From JAUIEH01 sp964483375 (GTDB lineage: Bacteria; Pseudomonadota; Alphaproteobacteria; Caulobacterales; Maricaulaceae): 35,758 nt of DNA. The position numbers were made by a program, and so were the translations under genes. Shown here piece by piece: positions 1 through 7,539 of this stretch; position 1 is the first letter of the stretch; the number at the start of each line of letters is the position of its first letter. The stretch is from the NCBI GenBank assembly GCA_964483375.1, contig CAZABJ010000026.1, forward strand, positions 1 through 35,758, in the 5' to 3' direction. The notes beneath the pieces are model-generated. The model did no database searches, was not told where the DNA came from, and saw nothing but the letters and a program-made list of their open reading frames with translations.

Positions 1-1
1 G

Positions 2-358
2 GTGAAGGTGCTTGGCGTCAAAACCATCCTGATCTTAGGGCACTCGGGCTGCGGGGGGTGCAAGGCCGCGCTGGAAGGCGCGCCGGATGAGGCGAGCGAG
101 TTCGTGGGGCCTTGGATTCGGGTATTGGAGCCGGCCAAAGCGGCCTTGCCCGAAACAGGCGACCGGCTGACGGCGATGGAGCGAGCGGGGGTGGTCGTGT
201 CGCTGAACAACCTTATGACGTTTCCTTTCATCTCCGAGAGGGTCGCGGCGGGAACATTGGAGCTGGAAGGCGCGCGGTTCGCCATCGGCGATGGAGTGTT
301 GGAGCGTTACGACCCCGAAACCGGCGCGTTCTCCGTTATCCCGCCGAGGGATGCATGA
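2..358 (+). CDS. Beta-class carbonic anhydrase, C-terminal part (5' truncated by window edge)
   Basis: The frame is open from the first bases of the window, so the true start lies upstream and the GTG at base 2 is probably an internal Val. Beta-carbonic anhydrases are zinc enzymes that interconvert CO2 and bicarbonate. The visible segment carries the family motif GHSGCGGC, which supplies the second and third zinc ligands (His14 and Cys17 in this fragment); the first Cys and the Asp-Arg pair would lie before the window. The C-terminal segment (LNNLMTFPFISERVAAGTL, then a Gly-rich turn and YDPETGAF) matches the usual end of these proteins, where a helix packs near the active site. The stop overlaps the next gene's ATG (ATGA), which suggests co-transcription with the acetyltransferase. 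The family call is secure; the full length is unknown. Confidence 0.9.
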   Translation: MKVLGVKTILILGHSGCGGCKAALEGAPDEASEFVGPWIRVLEPAKAALPETGDRLTAMERAGVVVSLNNLMTFPFISERVAAGTLELEGARFAIGDGVLERYDPETGAFSVIPPRDA

Positions 359-957
359 CCGTCGTTCCCAATGCGGTGGCGGTGAAGCCGCTTGTCGGAG
401 AGGCCGCGCGGGATGGACTGCGCGCGCTTGCAGCGCTCCGGATCGCGGTCTTTCGAGAGTGGCCCTATCTCTATGACGGCGATGAGGCTTATGAGGCGCG
501 TTATCTCGCCGATTTCGCCGCGGCTCCGCAGGCCCTGATCGCGGGGGCTTTTAGCGGAGCGCGCATGGTGGGGGCGGCCACCGCCGCCCCGCTCGCCAGC
601 CAAGACGAAGGGGTGCGGGCGCCGTTTCAGACGGCGGGCTTCGACGTGGACGAGGTCTTCTATTTCGGCGAGTCGGTTTTGGAGCCGCGTTTTCGCGGCC
701 AGGGCGTCGGACATCAGTTTTTCGACGCACGCGAGGCCCATGCCCGCGCCCAGGGCGCCCGCTTCGCCAGCTTCTGCGCCGTGGTGAGGCGGCCGGACGA
801 TCCGCGCAAACCGGCGCAGGCGCGCGACCTCGCCCCATTTTGGCGCGCACGCGGCTATTCCCCGCTCCACGGCGCGTTCTGCCATATCGGCTGGAAAGAA
901 GTCGGCGCGACGGAAGAAACCGATCACGCCCTGCAGGTTTGGTCGCGGGCGCTTTAG
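355..957 (+). CDS. GNAT-family N-acetyltransferase
   Basis: A 200-residue protein whose ATG overlaps the carbonic anhydrase stop by four bases, indicating translational coupling. An open frame extends further upstream, but it lies inside the carbonic anhydrase gene, so the ATGA start is preferred. The GNAT acetyl-CoA binding motif A is visible as RFRGQGVGHQFFD (Arg-x-x-Gly-x-Gly pattern), preceded by a strand containing FYFGESVLEP. The C-terminal part (FWRARGYSPL) matches the usual motif B region, where the aromatic and Gly help to close the acetyl-CoA site. GNAT enzymes transfer an acetyl group to an amine of a small molecule or protein. The substrate cannot be read from the sequence, and the link to carbonic anhydrase gives no clear hint. 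Confidence 0.85.
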   Translation: MTVVPNAVAVKPLVGEAARDGLRALAALRIAVFREWPYLYDGDEAYEARYLADFAAAPQALIAGAFSGARMVGAATAAPLASQDEGVRAPFQTAGFDVDEVFYFGESVLEPRFRGQGVGHQFFDAREAHARAQGARFASFCAVVRRPDDPRKPAQARDLAPFWRARGYSPLHGAFCHIGWKEVGATEETDHALQVWSRAL

Positions 958-970
958 CCTCTCGGCCCCG

Positions 971-1153
971 CTACCCCCAACACCAAACGCCCGTACAGAG
1001 CCCGAAAATATGCTGCAGGGCCAGGTCGAACAATCCGCCAACGATCAAAACCGGCGCGGCGACGATGAAAAAGACCCTGAAAAGCGCGCTCAAGGTCAGC
1101 CGCGGACGCGGGATGCGATGACCGTAAACGGTTTGGAGGCGTGGTCGGAACAT
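971..1153 (-). CDS. Small inner-membrane protein, unknown function
   Basis: This 60-codon leftward ORF encodes a basic N-terminus (MFRPRLQTVYGHRIPRPR) and one clear hydrophobic stretch (LFRVFFIVAAPVLIVGGLF). It ends with Cys-Thr-Gly-Val-Trp-Cys-Trp-Gly. By the positive-inside rule the N-terminus would be cytoplasmic. It is convergent with the acetyltransferase gene, with 13 bases between the stops, and lies in an otherwise empty 265-base gap. The protein-like composition, compact fit and absence of a better frame support it as real. The Shine-Dalgarno is weak (an AAGA-like stretch). I do not recognise a named family. Confidence 0.6.
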   Translation of the reverse strand: MFRPRLQTVYGHRIPRPRLTLSALFRVFFIVAAPVLIVGGLFDLALQHIFGLCTGVWCWG

Positions 1154-1187
1154 GGGCGTTTTTCTTTGCGAGGGACGGAAGGGTCTC

Positions 1188-1221
1188 AGACTTCGTTAAC
1201 CGCGAAATACTAACGAAGTCT
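1188..1221. promoter_or_regulatory. 11-bp perfect inverted repeat abutting a start codon
   Basis: AGACTTCGTTA at 1188-1198 and TAACGAAGTCT at 1211-1221 are exact reverse complements separated by 12 bases. The right arm ends one base before the ATG at 1223, so it covers the place where a ribosome binding site should be. In RNA it would form an 11-bp hairpin that masks initiation. In DNA it looks like a dimeric repressor operator in the gap between the divergent small membrane gene and the FemAB-like gene. Which of these applies is inference. Confidence 0.6.
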
Positions 1222-1222
1222 C

Positions 1223-2140
1223 ATGCTTGTGACGTGGACCGATCATGACCGTAAGTGCTGGGACGAGTTGCATCTGACCGCCGGCGGCGCCTTGCAGCAG
1301 GACTGGGCGGCGGGCGAGGCGCTCAAGGGCGTCGGCTCGCGCATTCTGCGCGCCAAGCTAAGCGATGAGCGCGGCGTTCTTGCACTCGCTCAGTTCACGG
1401 TGCGCCGGTTCGGCGTTCTTACAGTCGCGCTTTGCACGCGCGGGCCTGTCTGGACGCGGGCGCTTTCCGGGGCGGAAAAAGCCGCTGCCTATCGCGCCTT
1501 AAAGCGCGCTGCGCCCGCGCCCTGGCCGCGACTGATGCTCTTCACCCCGGATGAGACGTGTGCCGAGAATATCGGGGTGGACCGGCTATGCCGGGCGATG
1601 ACGGGGTACGCCACGGCGGTTCTCGATTTGACGCAAGACGAAGACGCGCTGCGGCGCGCGCAGAAACCCAAGTGGCGCAACCGGCTAGTGAGCTCAGAAA
1701 AGGCGGGCCTTTCGGTCGTTCGCGGCGGGGCGAAGCCATCCGCTTATCGCTGGCTCGTCGAGCAAGAAAGCGCCCAGCGGGAGCGCCGAGGCTATCGCAG
1801 CCTGCCGCCTGGCTTTGTCGAAGCGTTCCAAGCGGCGAAGCCGAAAGCGGCGAACAGCGTGCTGACGCTGCGCGCGGATATCGGGCGGCAGGCCTGCGCG
1901 GCCATGTTGTTTTTGGTGCACGGCCAGGCGGCGACCTATCATCTGGGTTGGTCAAATGAAGAGGGCCGGCGGCATGGCGCGCACAACCTCTTGCTCTGGC
2001 GCGCGATGTGCGCGCTCAAAGGTGATGGGGTGCGGTCGCTCGACCTCGGCGGTCTCGACACCGGAGCTGGCGCCGGCCTTGCTCGTTTCAAAATCGGCGC
2101 AGGCGGAGCGGTCGCGACCCTGCCGGGCACCTATTTCTGA
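1223..2140 (+). CDS. FemAB/GNAT-fold peptidyl- or acyl-transferase-like protein
   Basis: A 305-residue cytoplasmic protein with no signal peptide or membrane segment. It resembles the two-GNAT-domain FemAB/CelD-like proteins. The second half has the pattern typical of that fold: RNRLVSSEKAGLSV, then a polar helix with QRERRGYRSLPPGF, a strand in which a small-molecule or acyl pocket forms (AAMLFLVHGQAATYHLGWS), and the closing motif HNLLLWRAMCALKGDGVRSLDLGGLD followed by GLARFKIGAGG. Family members add amino acids from charged tRNA to peptidoglycan precursors, or act in exopolysaccharide or lipid modification. The particular substrate is not readable here. The start is at the ATG directly after the inverted repeat, and no good Shine-Dalgarno is present. 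Confidence 0.72.
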   Translation: MLVTWTDHDRKCWDELHLTAGGALQQDWAAGEALKGVGSRILRAKLSDERGVLALAQFTVRRFGVLTVALCTRGPVWTRALSGAEKAAAYRALKRAAPAPWPRLMLFTPDETCAENIGVDRLCRAMTGYATAVLDLTQDEDALRRAQKPKWRNRLVSSEKAGLSVVRGGAKPSAYRWLVEQESAQRERRGYRSLPPGFVEAFQAAKPKAANSVLTLRADIGRQACAAMLFLVHGQAATYHLGWSNEEGRRHGAHNLLLWRAMCALKGDGVRSLDLGGLDTGAGAGLARFKIGAGGAVATLPGTYF

Positions 2141-2264
2141 GAGCGCCTTGGCGGGTGCGACGTCATCGCCTGCGGAAAATTCCGTGTCGACACGCCTGTC
2201 CGGTTGACGTCTTGCGCCGCGTAGAGGAAGCCGAGCGCGGGGCGAAGAGCGCGAGGATGACGCT

Positions 2265-3854
2265 ATGTTCGGCAGACGGAGCGGTGCTCGCCGATCATCT
2301 CGTCGCGCTGCGCGCACGCGCGACGCGCGCATGAGCGGCCGGCTGGCCGCAGCCGCCTCGGCGATCGGCAAGGGTGTCGTACCCACACGGGCGGAGCTCG
2401 AGCGCTATCTGTCCGCATCGGGGTTCAGCACGGGCGACGTCCGGCTCGCGGCCTTATTCGAAGCACTCCACCACATTTCTCCTGCCGACGCGGCGCCGAT
2501 CGATGACCTGATCGGGACGCTCGACAGACGGGCGGGCGCGGTGTTGACGCGCGCGCTGGCGGGCGAACTCGCCGCGGCTAACTTCCCGCGCTTGCGCAAG
2601 CACATGAAAACCGCGTTCGACCAGGCCTACGCCATGAGGGACGGGGCGCCTGCGGGCTATATCCCCGCGCTCGCTCGGGCGGCGCCCAACCAATTCGGCG
2701 CGTCGTTCTGCTCAATCGATGGGCAAGTCTGTGATTTTGGCGACTATGACGCGCCCTTCACCATCCAATCGGTGCACAAGCCCTTGTCCTACGCCCTGGC
2801 TCTTGCGCGGCACGGCGAGGACAAACTGCACCAGCACATGGGCGTGGAGCCGTCGGGCCGCCGGTTTAATGATCTCACCTTCGGAATGGACGGCCGTCCG
2901 CACAATCCGATGGTCAACGCCGGGGCCATCATGAGCGCGGCGCTCATTGATGCTGACTGCGACGTCTGGACCCGCTCGGAGCAGCTGCCGCGCATGATGA
3001 GCGAAATGGCCGGCGGGCGCGCCTTCGTTTTTGACGAAGAGGTGCTGGAATCCGAGCGCGCTACGGCCGACCGCAATTTCGCCTTGGCGTATATGATGCG
3101 GGAGAATGGGGCGTTCCCTCAAAACACCGACATCATGGCCGCGCTTGAGGTCTATTTTCGGTTTTGCTCCATCGTAGTGACGACGCGGGACTTGGCGCGC
3201 ATCGCCGCCACCATGGCCAATGACGGCGCCTGCGCCTTCTCCGGCGCGGCCCCTATCGCGCGGGAGCATATCGGCCGGACCTTGTGCGTCATGTTCACCT
3301 GCGGTCCTTACGACACCTCCGGCACATTCGCGTTCAAGATCGGAGCGCCGACCAAGACGGGCGTGTCGGGCGGGATGCTTCTGGTCGCGCCGGGCTTAGG
3401 AGGCTTCGCCACCTTCAGCCCGCGTCTGGACGCCCAAGGGCACTCGGTGCGCGGCACCGCTTTCGCCGAGCGCATCGCGAAGTCCTTGGACTTGTCGATG
3501 TTTCTTGGGGCTCGGGCGTGGTCTGCGACACAGCCGACCATGCAGCGCAACGCCCGTCAGGCGACCGCCTTCGACGCTTTTCAATGGTTTTCCGCCGCGC
3601 GTGTGGGGGAGGTGGCTGAAATGCGCCGTCTGCTCGCCCGGGGCGTGGACATCAATCTGACCGACTATGACGGCCGCACCGCGCTTCACATCGCCGTGGA
3701 GGACGACCGTGAGGCCGGGGTTCGTTACTTGCGCCGCAAAGGCGCGAGCTTGGACATGCGCAATCGCCTCGAAGAAACCCCAGCCGACCTCGCGCGGCGG
3801 CTGGGGCGCACCGATCTCTTGGCTCTGTTGGGCGAAGCGATCGCAGCGGAGTAA
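2265..3854 (+). CDS. glsA: Glutaminase with N-terminal helical domain and C-terminal ankyrin repeats
   Basis: Hydrolyses L-glutamine to glutamate and ammonia; it belongs to the serine-dependent beta-lactamase-like glutaminase family. The catalytic Ser-x-x-Lys pair is S169/K172 (QSVHKPL). Other family blocks are present: YIPALAR with its conserved Tyr, EPSGRRFN, NPMVNAGAI, DRNFALAYMM, CSIVVTTRDLA and TKTGVSGG. About 125 helical residues precede the catalytic domain, and two or three ankyrin-type units follow it (DYDGRTALHIAVEDD, ETPADLARRLG) at residues 445-529. At 529 residues it is far longer than the roughly 310-residue E. coli enzymes and follows the order of animal GLS. The ATG at 2265 has GAGG upstream. 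The ATG at 2331 would drop 22 Arg-rich residues but lacks a Shine-Dalgarno. Confidence 0.93.
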   Translation: MFGRRSGARRSSRRAARTRDARMSGRLAAAASAIGKGVVPTRAELERYLSASGFSTGDVRLAALFEALHHISPADAAPIDDLIGTLDRRAGAVLTRALAGELAAANFPRLRKHMKTAFDQAYAMRDGAPAGYIPALARAAPNQFGASFCSIDGQVCDFGDYDAPFTIQSVHKPLSYALALARHGEDKLHQHMGVEPSGRRFNDLTFGMDGRPHNPMVNAGAIMSAALIDADCDVWTRSEQLPRMMSEMAGGRAFVFDEEVLESERATADRNFALAYMMRENGAFPQNTDIMAALEVYFRFCSIVVTTRDLARIAATMANDGACAFSGAAPIAREHIGRTLCVMFTCGPYDTSGTFAFKIGAPTKTGVSGGMLLVAPGLGGFATFSPRLDAQGHSVRGTAFAERIAKSLDLSMFLGARAWSATQPTMQRNARQATAFDAFQWFSAARVGEVAEMRRLLARGVDINLTDYDGRTALHIAVEDDREAGVRYLRRKGASLDMRNRLEETPADLARRLGRTDLLALLGEAIAAE

Positions 3855-3884
3855 CGCTGCGCGGCGCTCAACGGCGTAGCCGCA

Positions 3885-3956
3885 TTGGTCGCCCCGACGG
3901 CATCGGGATCGAGAGCCTTCACATTGTTGCTTTGCCGATGCTAGCGCAGCGACCAA
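3885..3956. terminator. Nested hairpin between convergent genes
   Basis: Outer arms TTGGTCGC (3885-3892) and GCGACCAA (3949-3956) are exact complements. Inner arms GCATCGG (3900-3906) and CCGATGC (3935-3941) are also exact complements. Together they give a long imperfect stem in the 105-base gap between the glutaminase stop and the leftward protease stop. No U-tract follows on either strand. A bidirectional transcription block is the simplest reading. It also marks one edge of the lower-G+C island. Confidence 0.45.
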
Positions 3957-3959
3957 CCT

Positions 3960-6008
3960 CTATTGCGGCCCCTCCAGCTGCAGCCGGCCGCTGGCTCGCT
4001 CCAAGTTGTTCAAAATGTTGGCGTCGATGGCGTCGATCTGCGTCGCCCACTCTGGGGGTGCCCCGTTTATGTCGAATGCATCAATAGGCACGCCAACGAC
4101 GCCGGTTTCCTCGAAGGACCTAAAAATATCGTGCAGGCGCTCAGGGTTTTGCTGCGCCAAATCGGATTGCCAGCGTTGGTTCAGTGCGCCATCCAGGGCG
4201 TACCTGTAGTTAACGACAACTTCGCTAGGGTTAAGTGCGTCGCAACAGGCCTCATCGGTTTCCGTGATGCGATTTGAACCAGCTGCAATATTGTACGCTG
4301 TGCCCAGGTAGTACGTTGCAGCGTCAAAGTTGGCATCTTCGAGGTAATGAACGCCGGCGGCCTGCAAGTATCTTGGCTGAGCGTCGCGGGCAATCGCTTC
4401 AAGGATTGAGTCTAGCCCTTCTCCCCTCAAGTCAGGCGCCAGGTCTCCCTCGATCCACGGAGCGGCCTCGATGGTGACATCTGCATTGGCTTCAGCGATT
4501 CCTCCAAGGTTAATGCGTGCTTGTCCGCCGGTGTAGGCCAAGCGTGCATAACTCTCGCTCGATGCTGCGACGCCGTTGCTCTCCGCGGACAACCCATACC
4601 GGGAGGCCGCGTCTGCAAGGGCGTAGAGGGCTGCTTGGTCTTCCTCCGCGCCTGGCGCGAACCCTACTGAACCGATCATCTCCGCTCTCGTGAGGGCGAA
4701 GTCCGCAAGAAGCGATGACAAGACGACGTTTTCTTGTGTCGTTGCTCCCGGACCTCCCAGTAGATCCAATGTAGCTTGCCGCGCCTGCGAGAGGTCTGCC
4801 TCGCGTTGGTCTGAAGTCCTCGGATCGTGGCATGTGAACACTCGAGAGTATTCTTGCAGCGCATCAAAAAATAGGTATCTTATCTCTTCGATCGCGTTAG
4901 CGCGTGTTACTATTTCGGCGCTGTGCAAATAGGTTGAATCCTGCACACTAACCTCAAGGTCAGGCCAAAAAAGCTGTGGCGCAATAATACTGTTGGCCCG
5001 ACTATACTTTTGAGCTAGATAATCCAAAACGGCGGGTAGATCGGATTGGTCGCCAAGTAAGTACGCAACGACGTCTGCAACGTCCTGAGAGGGTGGTAGT
5101 ATAGCGGGTCGTTCGGTTTGAGCTTCAAGCAAAAAATCTTCTGTGTCTTCAACGTCCTGAGAGGGTGCTAGTGGTGTCCTGGTGACCAAATTGCCGATTT
5201 GATCTGCGATGACCTCAATGGGGGTAACGACGGCTGTACGCCGACGTCTATTATCTTCGTAGCTTCCTTCTGAGGTTGCGGCGTCAAGTGACGGGGTCGG
5301 CGGCAAATAGCCACGCACCACAGCAAAGCCTCTTCCGTGAGAATCGAAGAGCAAAGCTCCACTGTTTCCTTCGATATTGTCGCCATCATAAAAAGCATTC
5401 GAGTGTTCGTCCGAGTCGCCTTCTACAATGAGATTGAGCGAGTGTGATTCGGGAGATGAAGTCGACAGCGCCAACGTTCTCCCGAATCCAAGATACCAGC
5501 CCTCTGCTGAGATGGTGCCGCGTCGCAAAGGCACGGGGTGGATGTCGGCGTCTTGGGGCCAGGCTTCGACTTTGACAATGGCTATGTCCAATATCCTCGT
5601 CGCGACCTGTTCACTTGAAAGTGTACTTCGGTCATTGAGCGACGGTGTGGGATACAGTCTGACCAGAACGGTCGATATTTCGAAAACGCCGTGGTCGGCG
5701 TCGCCATCCTGAGACCCAAAATGACGCCGGGCGTCGATCATCAACGCACCGGCGTCGGCGGTTGGAACGACATGGCCGGCGGTAATGAAGACGCCGCTGC
5801 GATGCACAAGCGTCGCAGTGCCTTCCACCACCGGGTTGCTTAGATTGCCGATGATTGGAAACGTGGCCGGGGCATTCGCTTCAACCGCGTGGTCCATGTT
5901 GCTCACCCAACCTGGGTTTAGGCAGGAGTCGTCGGCCCTCGCCCCGCCATGGATCAACCCGCAGGCGGTCATGGCGGCGACGATCGACTTGAGTGATGGG
6001 ATCCGCAT
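3960..6008 (-). CDS. Secreted trypsin-like serine protease with long C-terminal extension
   Basis: A 682-residue protein with a signal peptide (residues 1-25, cleavage after an Ala-Arg-Ala segment). The chymotrypsin-type triad is visible: His79 in FITAGHVV, Asp141 in RILDIAIVKV and Ser216 in EGNSGALL. The Ser motif reads GNSGA instead of GDSGG, as in many bacterial V8/Glu-endopeptidase-like proteases. Residues about 290-340 hold a duplicated 24-residue unit starting PSQDV. The remaining 340 residues are acidic, probably helical, and of no family I recognise. It starts 23 bases after the upstream lipoprotein gene, so the two form an operon. AAGGAG lies 11 bases before the ATG. Base composition is much more A+T-rich than the rest of the window, suggesting acquisition. 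Activity is likely but its target is unknown. Confidence 0.82.
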   Translation of the reverse strand: MRIPSLKSIVAAMTACGLIHGGARADDSCLNPGWVSNMDHAVEANAPATFPIIGNLSNPVVEGTATLVHRSGVFITAGHVVPTADAGALMIDARRHFGSQDGDADHGVFEISTVLVRLYPTPSLNDRSTLSSEQVATRILDIAIVKVEAWPQDADIHPVPLRRGTISAEGWYLGFGRTLALSTSSPESHSLNLIVEGDSDEHSNAFYDGDNIEGNSGALLFDSHGRGFAVVRGYLPPTPSLDAATSEGSYEDNRRRRTAVVTPIEVIADQIGNLVTRTPLAPSQDVEDTEDFLLEAQTERPAILPPSQDVADVVAYLLGDQSDLPAVLDYLAQKYSRANSIIAPQLFWPDLEVSVQDSTYLHSAEIVTRANAIEEIRYLFFDALQEYSRVFTCHDPRTSDQREADLSQARQATLDLLGGPGATTQENVVLSSLLADFALTRAEMIGSVGFAPGAEEDQAALYALADAASRYGLSAESNGVAASSESYARLAYTGGQARINLGGIAEANADVTIEAAPWIEGDLAPDLRGEGLDSILEAIARDAQPRYLQAAGVHYLEDANFDAATYYLGTAYNIAAGSNRITETDEACCDALNPSEVVVNYRYALDGALNQRWQSDLAQQNPERLHDIFRSFEETGVVGVPIDAFDINGAPPEWATQIDAIDANILNNLERASGRLQLEGPQ
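5078..5167 (-). repeat. 72-bp-period direct repeat inside the protease gene
   Basis: The 18-mer CAACGTCCTGAGAGGGTG occurs at 5078-5095 and again at 5150-5167, a period of exactly 72 bases (24 codons). At protein level it gives two tandem 24-residue units that both begin SQDV and keep the same acidic/leucine pattern (FLLEAQTERPAIL versus YLLGDQSDLPAVL). The DNA outside the 18-mer has already diverged, so the duplication is not recent. It lies in the linker between the protease domain and the C-terminal extension. Confidence 0.8.
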
Positions 6009-6031
6009 AGCTGAAAAGGCTCCTTGAGCGG

Positions 6032-6901
6032 CTATTCTTGAATCGTCAGTTGACGAACTTCGCGATCCCCGGCGCGCTCATCAGTTCCTATTTGGACGGC
6101 GACGCCCCGCCCAGATGTTGCTCCGGTCGGGAACCATGCGGAAAGGGGGATGACGTCAGCATAGCCCAAGAAGACCGGGCTCTCGATTTCCATCGTGTTC
6201 TCAGACGTCACGCTCCACCCGGCGCCAGCGCTAGCGTCCAAGACCGTGTTGAGGTCGAGTTCAGCGCCTGCTCCACCGGAATCTTTTAGAGAGAAGGCGT
6301 AGTCCATACCTGATACGGCCACGGCGCGAGTGACGAGCCAAACACGACCCTCGAAGTCGCCGCTGTCTTGCAAGCTTTGTATTGCGCTGGCGCAGGCCGG
6401 CTCAACGACAATACGCGCACCGGTCTCTGGATCGAAGAGGTCTTCCCGAAGGTAACCGTATTCCTTTATCTGGCCCCAGCTGACTGAGACCTCATATTGT
6501 GAGGAATAATCAGCCAGACTGAGTTGCGCGGAATTATCCTCGCCGATCAGACCGCTAAGAAGAGAAATCGAAAAGTCTAATTCTCTTGCATCGCTTGCTT
6601 GATAGTCAGGGATACTGATGCGTGAAGGTTCTATTGGCATGTTCCCAGCCGTCGAGCCTCCGCCAAATACATTCCGGCAAACGCCTGTCCGCCACATCAA
6701 ATTGCCATCTTCGTCTTCTTCAGCTTCAAAAACATAGCCTGGGCCCCAGTTTTCCCGAAACGGAATATAGGGGGTGTAGTTATTCGCTTTAAGAAGTTCA
6801 TGCACTGGAACTGGGGTGGCCTGCTCAGGGATCACATCCCTATGATGGCATCCGGCAAGAGTGGCTGCCGATATAAGTAAAAAGGCTGCATATTTTTGCA
6901 T
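6032..6901 (-). CDS. Lipoprotein of unknown function
   Basis: A 289-residue protein with a lipoprotein signal: hydrophobic residues 5-17, then lipobox LAGC with the lipidated Cys18. Residues +2/+3 are His-His, so outer-membrane sorting is expected. The ATG at 6901 is chosen because it starts the signal peptide and has a G-rich Shine-Dalgarno; an upstream in-frame ATG at 6922 has none. The mature part is acidic and Ser/Gly-rich and looks beta-rich, with two widely spaced Cys. I do not recognise a domain. It is the first gene of a two-gene unit with the secreted protease, so a role as its membrane partner, inhibitor or substrate is possible but is inference. It shares the low G+C of the island. 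Confidence 0.75.
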   Translation of the reverse strand: MQKYAAFLLISAATLAGCHHRDVIPEQATPVPVHELLKANNYTPYIPFRENWGPGYVFEAEEDEDGNLMWRTGVCRNVFGGGSTAGNMPIEPSRISIPDYQASDARELDFSISLLSGLIGEDNSAQLSLADYSSQYEVSVSWGQIKEYGYLREDLFDPETGARIVVEPACASAIQSLQDSGDFEGRVWLVTRAVAVSGMDYAFSLKDSGGAGAELDLNTVLDASAGAGWSVTSENTMEIESPVFLGYADVIPLSAWFPTGATSGRGVAVQIGTDERAGDREVRQLTIQE

Positions 6902-7539
6902 AGTCTTGCCCCCAAAGAACATCGCATTGATTTCGGCACTGTATCAATCAAGTGTTGTGGCCGCAACCGTAGCTTAATCGCTGAGTTGTCGGGCTGAGGG
7001 CAAGCCTGCTTTGCTTGAGGCTCACGACGCGCTTATTGGGGTGAGATGGGTGGTCTAAGGTAGTGTATTGAAATTATGAGCTTATTGCGTTGAGTTGGAT
7101 GCAATTGTGCATTGCATTATTTTGTCCGAACGCTGATGTTCGGAGTCTATTTGCGACTTTCTGTCGCAATTTGCGCGAGTGTAGTGTCTCTCCATGCGGG
7201 GGGGGCAGCGCAAATCGCGAGGGTTCGCTCGGTCGCGGACACTGGCATCGACATGGATATGGGCATAGACGACCGCATCGGCATCGCGAACCCCTTGGTC
7301 CGCGCGGCGCCGCCTGAGCGGATGAGCGTCGCTTCCGGCTTGAGCCATAAACGCGCCAGCAGTCGTTCAGCAGCGAGCTGTCGACGACGACCTATCCGGT
7401 TAAAGCGGCCAAGACCCTCGTTGCGGCTCCAGGGCATGGGGCGGGTCGCCCCCGAACGGCTGGCGCGCAGCGCCGTCTTGACTGAAGCTGGGCGAACGGC
7501 CGGGATGGTCGGTGAACGCGGAGCGCGAAAGGAAGACCC
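6902..7539. other. Non-coding gap at the island edge
   Basis: These 638 bases separate the leftward lipoprotein from the rightward SDR gene. The left half (to about 7170) is A+T-rich like the island; the right half returns to the G+C-rich background, so the composition boundary lies inside the gap. It holds two short perfect hairpins (7125-7144 and 7151-7169). Frames crossing the right half have biased, low-complexity translations with no recognisable domain. It must contain the promoters for the divergent flanking genes, but I could not identify convincing -35/-10 pairs. No tRNA or transposase remnant was recognised. Confidence 0.5.
7125..7169. repeat. Two adjacent 7-bp perfect hairpins
   Basis: TCCGAAC (7125-7131) pairs with GTTCGGA (7138-7144) across a 6-base loop. 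TTGCGAC (7151-7157) pairs with GTCGCAA (7163-7169) across a 5-base loop. They are 6 bases apart, with no T-run after either. They sit where base composition changes from island to background and could be a terminator pair, an operator, or the scar of an insertion. Confidence 0.45.

Noticed and set aside
1196..1214. CtrA-type TTAA-N7-TTAA site
   Set aside because: TTAA at 1196-1199 is not followed by a second TTAA at the required spacing.
3885..3956. Integron attC-like site at the island edge
   Set aside because: The nested stems resemble an attC fold, but the terminal sequence does not fit the RYYYAAC/GTTRRRY core sites, and no integrase or second site is present.
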